Part shown: positions 43,073 to 51,634 of the stretch, piece after piece
How positions within the stretch are numbered: the first letter of the stretch is position 1
Layout: each line of letters opens with the position of its first letter
Assembly (NCBI GenBank): GCA_964606085.1
Contig: CAZSFD010000011.1
Location: forward strand, 1 to 64,000
Origin: CAIQJJ01 sp964606085
GTDB lineage: Bacteria > Chloroflexota > Anaerolineae > Anaerolineales > UBA4823
Reading direction: 5' to 3'
Length of the DNA: 64,000 nucleotides
Notes under the pieces: model-generated
Database searches by the model: none
Told to the model about the DNA's origin: nothing
The model's input: the letters and a program-made list of their open reading frames with translations, nothing else
Translations under genes and position numbers: made by a program

Positions 43073-46000
43073 ATGACCCCCACTCCCTACCCCTCCCCCG
43101 TCCACATCTGGCAAGAACTTGTCACCATCCCCACCTACCCCGTCCCCTCGCCCGACCCCAACCCGATGTTCTTCGAGAAGCGCGTCAACCAGGGGGCCAG
43201 CGGGCGCATCTACCCCAACCCGCTCACCGACCATGTCAACCACGAGACGAAGGAAGACCGCGCCTACCAGGCCGTCTTCCTGGAAAACGAATACATCCAG
43301 ATCATGGTCATGCCGCAGTTTGGCGGGCGCATTCACGCTGCCCTCGACAAAACCAACGGCTACGACTTCGTCTATCGCCAAAACGTGGTCAAACCAGCAT
43401 TGATTGGCCTGTTCGGCTCGTGGGTTTCTGGCGGCATGGAGTTCAACTGGCCGCTGCACCACCGCCCATCCACCTTTATGCCGGTGGAATACACCATCGA
43501 GCATGGCGAAGATGGCTCGGCCACGGTCTGGCTCAGCGAACACGAGCCGATGAACCGCATGAAAGGCATGTTGGGCGTGTGCGTCTACCCCGGCAAAGCC
43601 TATTTCGAACTCAAAGTGCAGCTATACAACCGCACGCCGCTGCCGCAGCCCTTCCTGTGGTGGATCAACTGTGCTGTGCGTGTCAACGAGAATTATCAGA
43701 TCATCTTCCCGCCCGATGTCGAGAGCGTCACCTTCCACTCACGCGCCGACATGGCCTCCTACCCCATCGCTCGCCAGTTCTTCGCCGGCTGCGACTGGCG
43801 CGACGGTGTGGACATTTCCTTCCCCAACAACGTCGGCCCGGCCACCTCGTACTTCGCCAACCCGTCTGGCTATGATTTCTTCGGCGGGTTCGACCACGGC
43901 AAGCAGGGCGGCATCATCCATGTGGCCAACCACCACGTCTCGCCGGGCAAAAAATGCTTCACCTGGGGCACCGGCGATTTCGGCACCGCCTGGCAAGGTT
44001 CGCTCACCGACGCCGACGGCCCTTACATCGAACTGATGGCCTCCAGCTACTCCGACAACCAACCCGATTTTTCCTGGCTGCAGCCCTACGAAACCAAGCG
44101 CTTCAGCCACCTCTGGTACCCCATCCAGCAGATCGGCTCGGTCAAAAACGCCAACCGCCAACTCGCCGTCAACCTCACCGACGACTTCGTCGGCGTCTGC
44201 GCCACCGAAATCATCCCCGAAGCCCGCATCCTCGTCACCGCCACCTCCCCCCACGGCGACGAAATCACCCTCTTCGACTGGCAAGGCGACCTCATCCCCG
44301 GCCAACCCCTCACCGCCCACCAGACCTTCGACCTTCGACCTGCAACCTTGCGCGTCCTCGACTCCTCCGGCTCCGAGTTAATCTCCTACACCCCGCAGCC
44401 TCGCCGTGACGATCCCCTGCCTCCCACCGCCAAACCGCCCACGCTGCCGCACAAAATTGACAACCTCGAAGAACTCTACCTCACCGGCCTGCACGTCGAG
44501 CAATATCTCCATTTCAGCCTCGACCCCGCCCCCTATTGGGAACGCGCCCTCACGCTCGATTCCGGCGACTCGCGCAGCAACACCGCCCTCGGACGCCTGA
44601 AACTGCGCCGCGGCGATTTTGCCGCCGCCGAAGCGCACTTCCGCGCCGCCATCGCCACCCTCACGCGCTACAATTTCAACCCCTACGACGGCGAACCCTA
44701 TTACCAGCTTGGCCTGGCGTTGGTTTACCAGGCGCGCTACGCCGAAGCCTACGACGCCTTCTACAAGGGTATCTGGTCGTATGCCTGGCGCAGCGCTGGC
44801 TATTACGCCCTCGCCCAAATTGACGTGCGCCGCGGCGACTACGCCCGCGCTCTCGACCACATCGAACGCGCTCTCGTCACCAACGCCCATCACAACCAGG
44901 CGCGCGCCCTCAAAGCCGCCGTGCTGCGCCGCATGGGGCGCGTCGAAGTGGCCCTGCAAACCGCCCGCGCCGCTCTGGCGCTCGACCCGCTCAACCTGTG
45001 GGCGCGCGCTGAGATGGTGCTGGCGTTGGATGAACTGGGTGATCCTGCCGATTTCCAGCAATCTGAGTTAACCCGCCTGCTGCGCGGCAGCGCCCAAAAC
45101 TACCTCGACCTGGCCCTCGATTACGGCAACAGCGCCCTCTACCCCGAAGCGTTGGATGTGCTGTTGAGCTTCCTCGAACTCGAAAACGCCAGCGAAGCTC
45201 CCCAGGCCGGGGCCAGTTATCCGATGATCCCCTACGCCCTCGGCTACTTCGCCACCCGCGTCGGCGACACGGCTTCGGCGCTCGAATGGTTCCGGCAGGC
45301 CGCCAGCCAACCACCCGATTGGTGCTTCCCGCACCGCCTCGAAGAGCAGATCATCCTTGAAGCCGCCCGCGCCGCCAACCCGTCGGATGGGCGCGCCGCC
45401 TATTACCTGGGCAACCTCTATTACGATAAGAAGCAGTACGAAAAAGCCATCGCTGCCTGGGAAACCGCCACGCACCTCGAACCGGGCTTCGCCACCGCCT
45501 GGCGCAACCTGAGCATCGCGCGCTACAACAAGCGCGGCGACAAAGATGGGGCCAAACTTGCTTACCAGCAGGCCCTCGTTGCCAACCCACACGACCCGCG
45601 CCAGATCATGGAGCACGACCAACTGGCCCGCCGCCTGGGGGCTGCCCCCGCCGACCGCATCTTCGCCTTCGAGCATCACCTGGCCGAAGTGGCCCAACGC
45701 GACGACCTCACCGTTGACCTGGCCGCTCTCTACAACCAGACCGGCCAGCCGCAAAAAGCGCTCGACCTGCTGCTCAATCACATTTTCCACCCCTGGGAAG
45801 GCGGCGAAGGCCAGGCGGCCACGCAGTATTCGCTGGCGCACCTGTTACTTGGCGAAGCGGCCATCGGCACCAACCCGCACGCCGCCCTCGAACACTTCGC
45901 CGCCGCCCGCCAGCATCCCGCCAACCTGGGCGTGGGGCGCGCCATGCAGGGTGTCCATGCCGTGGTGGATTTCCACACCGCGCAAGCTTATGCCGCCCTC

Positions 46001-46399
46001 GGTCAGCCCGATGTTGCTGCTGAACACTACCGCAAGGTTGCCGATGACGAGGCTGCTGCTCCCGCCTGGCAGAATTTCTCCCCGTTGACCTATTACGCTG
46101 CCCTGGCCCTGCGTCAACTGGGCGATGAAGCCGCCGCGCAGTCCAAATTGCAAGCCCTCCTCGACCACGCCACCGAACAACTCAACGCCGACGATCAAGG
46201 CGGCTTCTATACATCTATCCCTGCCACTGTCATCTTCGAGGAAGAACCCGGCCGCGCCGCCAAAATAACCAATCACTACCTGATCGGCCTGGCGCACAAG
46301 GGCCTGGGTCACGCCGCCGAAGCGCGTGCCGCTTTCGAGGCTGTGCTGGCCCTCGACCCGCACCATTGGGAAGCGCAGCGCGAGATGAAATCGCTTTAA
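43073..46399 (+). CDS. DUF5107 domain plus TPR-repeat protein
   Basis: This 1108-residue soluble protein has a DUF5107 domain in the first 450 residues (IQIMVMPQFGGRIHAALDKTNGYDF, SGGMEFNWPLHHRPS, PYETKRFSHLWYP). This beta-rich fold resembles carbohydrate-active beta-sandwich proteins related to aldose epimerases. The remainder (about 465-1105) is a superhelix of TPR-like repeats, for example ALGRLKLRRGDFAAAEAHFRAAI and YYLGNLYYDKKQYEKAIAAWETA. No signal peptide is present. It is probably involved in carbohydrate handling or acts as a scaffold; the actual ligand is unknown. Confidence 0.9.
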   Translation: MTPTPYPSPVHIWQELVTIPTYPVPSPDPNPMFFEKRVNQGASGRIYPNPLTDHVNHETKEDRAYQAVFLENEYIQIMVMPQFGGRIHAALDKTNGYDFVYRQNVVKPALIGLFGSWVSGGMEFNWPLHHRPSTFMPVEYTIEHGEDGSATVWLSEHEPMNRMKGMLGVCVYPGKAYFELKVQLYNRTPLPQPFLWWINCAVRVNENYQIIFPPDVESVTFHSRADMASYPIARQFFAGCDWRDGVDISFPNNVGPATSYFANPSGYDFFGGFDHGKQGGIIHVANHHVSPGKKCFTWGTGDFGTAWQGSLTDADGPYIELMASSYSDNQPDFSWLQPYETKRFSHLWYPIQQIGSVKNANRQLAVNLTDDFVGVCATEIIPEARILVTATSPHGDEITLFDWQGDLIPGQPLTAHQTFDLRPATLRVLDSSGSELISYTPQPRRDDPLPPTAKPPTLPHKIDNLEELYLTGLHVEQYLHFSLDPAPYWERALTLDSGDSRSNTALGRLKLRRGDFAAAEAHFRAAIATLTRYNFNPYDGEPYYQLGLALVYQARYAEAYDAFYKGIWSYAWRSAGYYALAQIDVRRGDYARALDHIERALVTNAHHNQARALKAAVLRRMGRVEVALQTARAALALDPLNLWARAEMVLALDELGDPADFQQSELTRLLRGSAQNYLDLALDYGNSALYPEALDVLLSFLELENASEAPQAGASYPMIPYALGYFATRVGDTASALEWFRQAASQPPDWCFPHRLEEQIILEAARAANPSDGRAAYYLGNLYYDKKQYEKAIAAWETATHLEPGFATAWRNLSIARYNKRGDKDGAKLAYQQALVANPHDPRQIMEHDQLARRLGAAPADRIFAFEHHLAEVAQRDDLTVDLAALYNQTGQPQKALDLLLNHIFHPWEGGEGQAATQYSLAHLLLGEAAIGTNPHAALEHFAAARQHPANLGVGRAMQGVHAVVDFHTAQAYAALGQPDVAAEHYRKVADDEAAAPAWQNFSPLTYYAALALRQLGDEAAAQSKLQALLDHATEQLNADDQGGFYTSIPATVIFEEEPGRAAKITNHYLIGLAHKGLGHAAEARAAFEAVLALDPHHWEAQREMKSL

Positions 46400-46459
46400 C
46401 CACGAAGGACACAAAGGATTCAAGGATTTCCTTCGTGAACCTTCGTGCCCTTTGTGGTG
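46399..46459. repeat. Imperfect inverted repeat between DUF5107-TPR and ABC exporter genes
   Basis: CACGAAGG (46401-46408) and CACAAAGG (46410-46417) are answered by CCTTCGTG (46430-46437 and 46440-46447) and CCTTTGTG (46449-46456). The element begins at the DUF5107 stop codon. It is similar in design to the element at 60879-60935, though not identical in sequence. Confidence 0.75.
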
Positions 46460-46468
46460 AATCATTTT

Positions 46469-47467
46469 ATGCCCACCATCGAAGTTCGTCACCTCACCAA
46501 AACCTTCACCGCCAAGCAAAAGGCCGCCGGGCTGGGCGGCAGCCTGCGCTCGTTGTTCCGCCCGCAGATGCGCACGGTGGAAGCGGTGCGCGGCCTGTCG
46601 TTTGAGATGGAGCCGGGCGAACTGCTCGGCTTCATCGGGCCAAACGGGGCCGGCAAATCCACCACGATCAAGATGCTGACGGGCATTTTGCATCCCACCA
46701 GCGGCGAGGCCAGCGTGTTGGGCTTCACCCCCTGGAAGCAGCGCCAGCAACTGGCCTACCAGATCGGCACCGTCTTCGGGCAGCGCCCGCAACTGTGGTA
46801 TCACCTGCCCGCCATAGATACCTTCCACCTGTTCGGCAAAATCTACGAACTCGCCGACGCCGAGACCAAAAAGCGCATCGCCTTCCTTTCTGAAGCCTTC
46901 GAGATTGAAGACCTGCTGCAAACCCCGGTGCGCAAGCTCTCGCTCGGACAGCGGATGCGCTGCGAAGTGGCCGCCTCGCTGCTGCACCGCCCCAGGCTGC
47001 TACTGCTCGACGAACCCTCCATCGGCCTGGATGTGGTCGCCAAGCAACACATCCGCGATACCATCCGGCGCATGAACCAGGAGGAAGGCGTGGGTGTGTT
47101 GCTCACCTCGCACGACGCGGGCGACCTCGAGGCGTTGTGCAAGCGTGTCATCGTCATCAATCACGGCCAGATTGTCTATCACGACAAGGTATCCAATCTC
47201 AAGCGCAATTACCTGACCTCGAAGGTGATTGACGTGCGCTACGCCGAACAAATTCCCGATGACTTCAATATCGCAGGCACCGAAACGATCAAGGTTGCTA
47301 AAACGCACTACGCCGCCAAATTGCGCTTCGACACACGCACCACCGCCATCGCCGCCGTCATCAGCCGCCTGGCCGAGGCCGGTAACATGCTCGACGTGAC
47401 CATCTCCGACCCGTCGTTGGAGGAAGTGATCCGTTCGATTTATCAGGAAGTGGCAGGGAGCAAGTAG
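46469..47467 (+). CDS. ABC-2-type exporter ATPase
   Basis: This 332-residue ATP-binding subunit starts at the ATG at 46469 (MPTIEVRHLTKTF). Motifs are Walker A GPNGAGKSTTIKML, the Q-loop region TVFGQRPQLW, the signature LSLGQRMRCEVAASLLH, Walker B LLLLDEPSIGLD and the switch HDAGDLE (as TSHDAGDLEAL). The GQRPQLW type is typical of exporters with DUF990-like permeases. The permease gene follows after a 90-nt repeat-rich gap. The cargo is unknown. Confidence 0.93.
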   Translation: MPTIEVRHLTKTFTAKQKAAGLGGSLRSLFRPQMRTVEAVRGLSFEMEPGELLGFIGPNGAGKSTTIKMLTGILHPTSGEASVLGFTPWKQRQQLAYQIGTVFGQRPQLWYHLPAIDTFHLFGKIYELADAETKKRIAFLSEAFEIEDLLQTPVRKLSLGQRMRCEVAASLLHRPRLLLLDEPSIGLDVVAKQHIRDTIRRMNQEEGVGVLLTSHDAGDLEALCKRVIVINHGQIVYHDKVSNLKRNYLTSKVIDVRYAEQIPDDFNIAGTETIKVAKTHYAAKLRFDTRTTAIAAVISRLAEAGNMLDVTISDPSLEEVIRSIYQEVAGSK

Positions 47468-47556
47468 CAGGGAGCAAGTTTGCCTCCTGCCATCTGCTAC
47501 CTGCCACTTGCCCCTTGCCCCCTGTCGCCTGCCATCTGCCACCTGCTACCTGCCCC
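47460..47556. repeat. CTGCCA/GCAGGG simple repeats between exporter genes
   Basis: The ATPase gene ends within GGCAGGGAGCAAGTA repeated once (GCAGGGAGCAAGTT). The following gap is filled with variants of CTGCCATCTGCTACCTGCC and CTTGCCCC, partly complementary to the first words. The permease thus lacks a normal ribosome-binding site. The region may fold back on itself. Confidence 0.7.
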
Positions 47557-48339
47557 ATGAAATACCTCGCCATCTTTCGCATCCAGCTTTCCAACCGCCT
47601 GGCGTACGTGGGTGATCTGATCACGGGCAGCCTGTCCATTTTGATTTTCCTGTGGGTGTTCATCCAGTTGTGGGCAACCACGTACCGCGTGATGAATCAG
47701 GAAAATATCGGCGGGCTGACGCTGGCGAACACCCTGTGGTATCTGATGTTGACGGAGGCGATCCAGTTGAGCAAACCGCGCCTGACCAAAGGCATTTCCG
47801 ATGCCGTCAAAGATGGCTCGATTGCTTACCTGCTCAACAAGCCCTACAACTTCCTGCTATACCAGCTGAGCGTGGCACTGGCCGATGGCGTCTCGCGTTT
47901 CGGGTTCAATCTGTTGACGGGCGGATTACTGCTGGTGCTGATGGTCAGCGCGCCGCCGAACCCCATGGGTTGGCCGCTCGTGCTGGTGGCGGTGTTTTTC
48001 GGTTGGGTGCTTGATTTTTGCATCCAGGCGCTGATCGGTCTGGCCGCCTTCGTCACCGAGGACGTTACCGCCTTCGATTGGATTTACCAGAAGCTCGTTT
48101 TCATCCTGGGTGGAATGTTGATCCCGCTCGATTTTTCCCCCGATTGGCTGCGCAATATCTCGCTGGCGCTGCCCTTCGCCTACACCATGTATGGCCCGGC
48201 GCGGCTCTTTGTCGAACCAGACCTGCTGCGCTTCGTCACCTTGCTGGCCGGTCAAACCATCTGGATCATCGTGCTGGGCGGCCTGCTGGCATTGGCCTAT
48301 CAGCGCGGGTTGAAGTGGTTGGTGGTGAACGGCGGGTGA
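47557..48339 (+). CDS. ABC-2-type (DUF990-like) permease
   Basis: This 260-residue protein has six hydrophobic segments and begins YLAIFRIQLSNRLAYVGDLITGSL, typical of DUF990/ABC-2 exporter permeases. It is the membrane partner of the ATPase just upstream. These systems often have two permease genes; only one is here, so it may form a homodimer, or the second gene is absent. The next gene is an unrelated receiver. Confidence 0.87.
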   Translation: MKYLAIFRIQLSNRLAYVGDLITGSLSILIFLWVFIQLWATTYRVMNQENIGGLTLANTLWYLMLTEAIQLSKPRLTKGISDAVKDGSIAYLLNKPYNFLLYQLSVALADGVSRFGFNLLTGGLLLVLMVSAPPNPMGWPLVLVAVFFGWVLDFCIQALIGLAAFVTEDVTAFDWIYQKLVFILGGMLIPLDFSPDWLRNISLALPFAYTMYGPARLFVEPDLLRFVTLLAGQTIWIIVLGGLLALAYQRGLKWLVVNGG

Positions 48340-48475
48340 TTGGGTTGGTATTTATCTTGTAAAGTGTTTGTAAGGTAAAACCGGGGGCTTTTGGGGGATA
48401 ATCAGGACGTATTCGGTTGATGGAGAATTTTGAAAGAGCCGAACAGCCCCCTACACTCACTGAAATCCGTAGCTC

Positions 48476-48949
48476 ATGTATTCCATACCTTATGTCGGGA
48501 AGGCCCGCTTGATAAAAGTTTTGATCATTGATGATGATGTAGATATGACCGATGTACTTAAATTGGTGCTGACCAGTGCCGGCTTTCATGTTGACGCGAC
48601 CAGCGCCAGTACCCAGGCTGTCGAATTGACACAGCGTATCAATCCCGATGTGATCTTGCTGGACTTGCTGATGCCTGGTATGGATGGCTGGCAAGTTTGC
48701 AAGGCCATCCGCCAGTTTAGCCGGGTGCCGATCATTATCCTTTCGGTCTTCAATACCCCAGCGGTCTTACAGCAAGCTTTCGATGCCGGTGCAGATGATT
48801 ACCTGACCAAGCCGGTCACCAGTGGGATGTTGATTGCCCACATCAACGGCCTGGTGCGTCGTTCGCGTGGCGAGATGAAAACCGGGCAACTGATGGTCAA
48901 CGCGGAAACCTCGCGTCGCGAAATATCGGCGCAATCGTACCATTCTTGA
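48476..48949 (+). CDS. Single-domain response regulator
   Basis: This 157-residue protein is essentially one receiver domain: IKVLIIDDDVDMTDVLKLVL (acidic pocket), PDVILLDLLMPGMDG (phospho-acceptor Asp), IIILSVFNT and DDYLTKPV (Lys). A short C-terminal tail (RRSRGEMKTGQLMVNAETSRREISAQS) lacks a DNA-binding domain, so it is a Spo0F/CheY-like or truncated regulator. An alternative TTG start at 48509 would remove 11 residues. Its stop is followed by a strong bidirectional terminator. Confidence 0.87.
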   Translation: MYSIPYVGKARLIKVLIIDDDVDMTDVLKLVLTSAGFHVDATSASTQAVELTQRINPDVILLDLLMPGMDGWQVCKAIRQFSRVPIIILSVFNTPAVLQQAFDAGADDYLTKPVTSGMLIAHINGLVRRSRGEMKTGQLMVNAETSRREISAQSYHS

Positions 48950-48975
48950 CCGACCCGGCTCGAATATAGACAGAC

Positions 48976-49030
48976 ACACAGCGCCCCTGGAGCAATTCCC
49001 AACCAATGGGATGCTCCAGGGGCGCTGTGT
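48976..49030. terminator. Bidirectional stem-loop between converging genes
   Basis: A perfect 19-bp stem (48976-48994 with 49012-49030) encloses a 17-nt loop that contains a further 4-bp pairing. It lies between the receiver stop (48949) and the stop of the minus-strand gene (49053). Only short T-runs follow, so termination efficiency is uncertain. Confidence 0.75.
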
Positions 49031-49052
49031 TTGCGGCGCAAGAGAAGTGCAC

Positions 49053-49334
49053 TTAACCGATGGGGCGCTTCTGGCTTGTCTGGCGGGCGAAGATGAAAAT
49101 CGTCAGCAGCACCAGCTGGCCGACGATCATCCCGGCCAGCTCGGGCAGCCTGACCGAGAGCATTTCGACCCAGGTGCGCCCGCCGACCGTGGCTGGCTGG
49201 CCGAACGAACGGATGAACGCGGCGATGGCGGCGGCATTTTCGATGAGATAAGCCGCGCCAATCAGGGCCGCCACGGTAAAGGGGATGGCCAGGGCCAGTG
49301 TCCAGAAAATTGCCGCCAGCGATAGCTTGAACAT
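49053..49334 (-). CDS. Small two-to-three-helix membrane protein
   Basis: This 93-residue protein starts at the ATG at 49334, with a perfect GGAGG four bases upstream. It has hydrophobic segments at about 5-30 (LAAIFWTLALAIPFTVAALIGAAYLI) and 67-86 (LAGMIVGQLVLLTIFIFA), with a polar loop between. No family is recognised. It lies 165 nt downstream of the NarL-like regulator and may be a separate transcript. Confidence 0.7.
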   Translation of the reverse strand: MFKLSLAAIFWTLALAIPFTVAALIGAAYLIENAAAIAAFIRSFGQPATVGGRTWVEMLSVRLPELAGMIVGQLVLLTIFIFARQTSQKRPIG

Positions 49335-49498
49335 ACGACCTCCTTTTTCGAGCACGTCGAGCGCAGTTAAGACGCATGCTGCTTCTTCAACTTTGCTCAA
49401 CAATTACTTCAACGTGCTTGCGATGTACTCTCAGCGTATGAAAATTTGGGCGCGGCGTCAATAGGCTGGCAAAAGCATCTTGATATGGCGAGATAACC

Positions 49499-50149
49499 CT
49501 ATGGGCTGATCAGGCCTTTGCGGATGGCATATTTGACCAATTCCCCCCGGCTGTGCAGGCCCAGCTTACGCATCAGGTTCTCGCGGTGGCGGGCCACGGT
49601 GTGCTTGCTGATCGAAAGCATCTCAGCGATCTCCTCGTTCGATTTGCCCTCGGCCAGCACGGCCAACACCTCCTGCTCGCGGGCGGTCAGGCCGTCCATT
49701 TGGGCGGGCGGCACGTCGGTGGCGCGGCTGAGAAAATCGCTGACGAGCAGCTTGGCTAACGATGGGTAGATGTAAACCTCGCCGCGATGCACCGATTCGA
49801 TGGCGGCGATCAAGTCTTCAGGGGCGGCGCGCTTTGGCACATAGGCCGATGCCCCCGCTTGCAGCATCTCGAAGAAATACTGCTCATCTTCGTGGATGGT
49901 GAGGGCGATGATGGCGGTTTGCGGGAGGCGCTGCTTGAGCCGCCGGGTGGCCTCGATGCCTGAAATATCGGGCAGGGTGATGTCCATGATGACGATATCG
50001 GGTTGAAGCTGCCCGGTCATGTGGATGGCTTGTTCACCGGTGGCCGCCTCGCCGATGATCTTCAAATTGGGCTGGCTTTCCAGCAGCATACGCAGCCCGG
50101 TGCGCACCACGGCGTGGTCATCTACCAACAACAGGCGAATTTCATCCAT
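49499..50149 (-). CDS. NarL/FixJ-family response regulator
   Basis: This 216-residue regulator has a receiver (IRLLLVDDHAVVRTGLRMLL, phospho-acceptor in IVIMDITLPDISG, Lys in YVPKRAAPED) and a LuxR-type helix-turn-helix (LTAREQEVLAVLAEGKSNEEIAEMLSISKHTVARHRENLMRKLGL). It overlaps the histidine kinase gene by 8 nt and ends the cytochrome cluster, so it probably controls that cluster in response to redox or an electron acceptor. Confidence 0.94.
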   Translation of the reverse strand: MDEIRLLLVDDHAVVRTGLRMLLESQPNLKIIGEAATGEQAIHMTGQLQPDIVIMDITLPDISGIEATRRLKQRLPQTAIIALTIHEDEQYFFEMLQAGASAYVPKRAAPEDLIAAIESVHRGEVYIYPSLAKLLVSDFLSRATDVPPAQMDGLTAREQEVLAVLAEGKSNEEIAEMLSISKHTVARHRENLMRKLGLHSRGELVKYAIRKGLISP

Positions 50150-51626
50150 GTTTTTCTCCGTTTTCTCCCAGGGCGACGGTCACTTCGACCAGGGTGCCAT
50201 GCCCCGGCGACGAGGCGAGCAGGCATTGGCCGCCGATCAATTCGGCGCGTTCGATCATCCCGAGCAAGCCCCAGCAAGGTTGATTTTTTTTGTTGTAGCA
50301 GGTTTCATCCACGTCGAATCCGCAGCCGTTATCTTCGATGCGCAGGGTGATGTCGTGGTTGACCTGGATCAGCGTCACGCTGACGTGGCTGGCCTGGGCG
50401 TGACGGGCGGCATTGGTGAGGGCCTCTTGGGCGATGCGATACAGCGCTACGCGGATTTCCTCGGATAAGGCCGGGATATTGCCCCGGCTGCTGACCTGGA
50501 TTTGCAGCCCCGAACGCTGCGAAAATTCGTTGGCATACCAGCGCAGGGCGGCCAGCAGGCCCAGGTCGTCGAGTTGGGGCGGGTGCAGGCCGGTAACGAG
50601 GTGCTGCAACTCGTCCAGGCCGGTTTTGACCAGTTTTTCGAGTTGGGCGGCCTGCTGCGCCACGCGTTCGGGGTGGGTGGGGATGTTTTCGGACACGCCG
50701 CGCAGTCCCATACCGAGGGCGGTGAGCGTCTGGCCGAGTTCATCGTGCAGTTCGCGGGCGATGCGCTGGCGTTCGTTCTCCTGTGCTTTGACGGTCTGGT
50801 GCAGCAGGGCAGCGCGCAGTTCTTCCAGGCGGTGCTGTTCGGCGTTTTGCTCCTGGCGCATTTTTTCCAGTTTTTGGCTGGTTTCCACCTCGAAGGCGCG
50901 CAGCGAGCGGACGATGGCTGCCGCTGCCCATGCCGCTGTGACGGCACGGAACACTTGCACCGGAAAGCCAAACCAGGCCAGAAAGGTTGTCGTGTTGAGG
51001 TAGGACGAGGGGAACAGCGGCGACGGCGCGGTGAATAACTGTCCGAGGCACCCATAGAGCAAGAATGCCAGCGCCGCCAGCGTGACATCGCGCCGGATGC
51101 TCTGCATCCCGCTGGCCGCGAACTGATCGCGTTGGACGATCAGCCCCCGCGCGACCAGCAATCCGCCAGGGATGGCCAGGGCGTAGCGCGTGTAGACATC
51201 GGCTGTCACCACCCAATCGGCCCGGCCCTGCAAACTCCAGAAAATCCACCCCAGGCCAACCAGCCAGATCGCCGTTACGACGCCAAGCATGATCGTCCGG
51301 CGTTTCAGGTGGGCGGGGCCGATCAGCAGGCGCACGCCGAACGTGACCAATAATAAAAACGAGACCGCTAACAGAATGACGCGCAGGGGGGCGATCCAGG
51401 CGATGGCCGGTTCGACTTCGCGGTGATCGTGGATCAGCACGAACATCTCCAGCCACTCGTGGCCGCCGTGGATCAGGCCAAACCAGGCCAACGGGCGCAA
51501 TGCCTGGGCATATTCGAGTGACGAAGTACGGCCTGTCTCGATCAGGATGGCGAAGCCCATGCTGAAGAAAGACAGGCCGTAGAGGAAGTAGACGAGGATG
51601 ATATTTTGGGTGAAGAAATCAGCCAT
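50142..51626 (-). CDS. NarX-like membrane histidine kinase (HisKA_3)
   Basis: This 494-residue kinase has an N-terminal membrane sensor of about seven helices (about 10-235), a coiled linker, a HisKA_3 dimerisation domain with the phospho-acceptor in RQRIARELHDELGQTLTALG, and an HATPase domain (ALTNAARHAQAS, IEDNGCGFD, WGLLGMIERAELIGG). It pairs with the NarL-like regulator that overlaps it by 8 nt. The gene is 8 nt after the cytochrome b/c gene, placing it in the respiratory operon. Confidence 0.93.
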   Translation of the reverse strand: MADFFTQNIILVYFLYGLSFFSMGFAILIETGRTSSLEYAQALRPLAWFGLIHGGHEWLEMFVLIHDHREVEPAIAWIAPLRVILLAVSFLLLVTFGVRLLIGPAHLKRRTIMLGVVTAIWLVGLGWIFWSLQGRADWVVTADVYTRYALAIPGGLLVARGLIVQRDQFAASGMQSIRRDVTLAALAFLLYGCLGQLFTAPSPLFPSSYLNTTTFLAWFGFPVQVFRAVTAAWAAAAIVRSLRAFEVETSQKLEKMRQEQNAEQHRLEELRAALLHQTVKAQENERQRIARELHDELGQTLTALGMGLRGVSENIPTHPERVAQQAAQLEKLVKTGLDELQHLVTGLHPPQLDDLGLLAALRWYANEFSQRSGLQIQVSSRGNIPALSEEIRVALYRIAQEALTNAARHAQASHVSVTLIQVNHDITLRIEDNGCGFDVDETCYNKKNQPCWGLLGMIERAELIGGQCLLASSPGHGTLVEVTVALGENGEKHG

Positions 51627-51634
51627 ATCTGGCT

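Noticed and set aside
47460..47556. Repeated CTGCCA words considered as a possible small RNA or CRISPR leader
   Set aside because: The words vary in length and order, with no spacers, promoter or terminator; best left as simple repeats.
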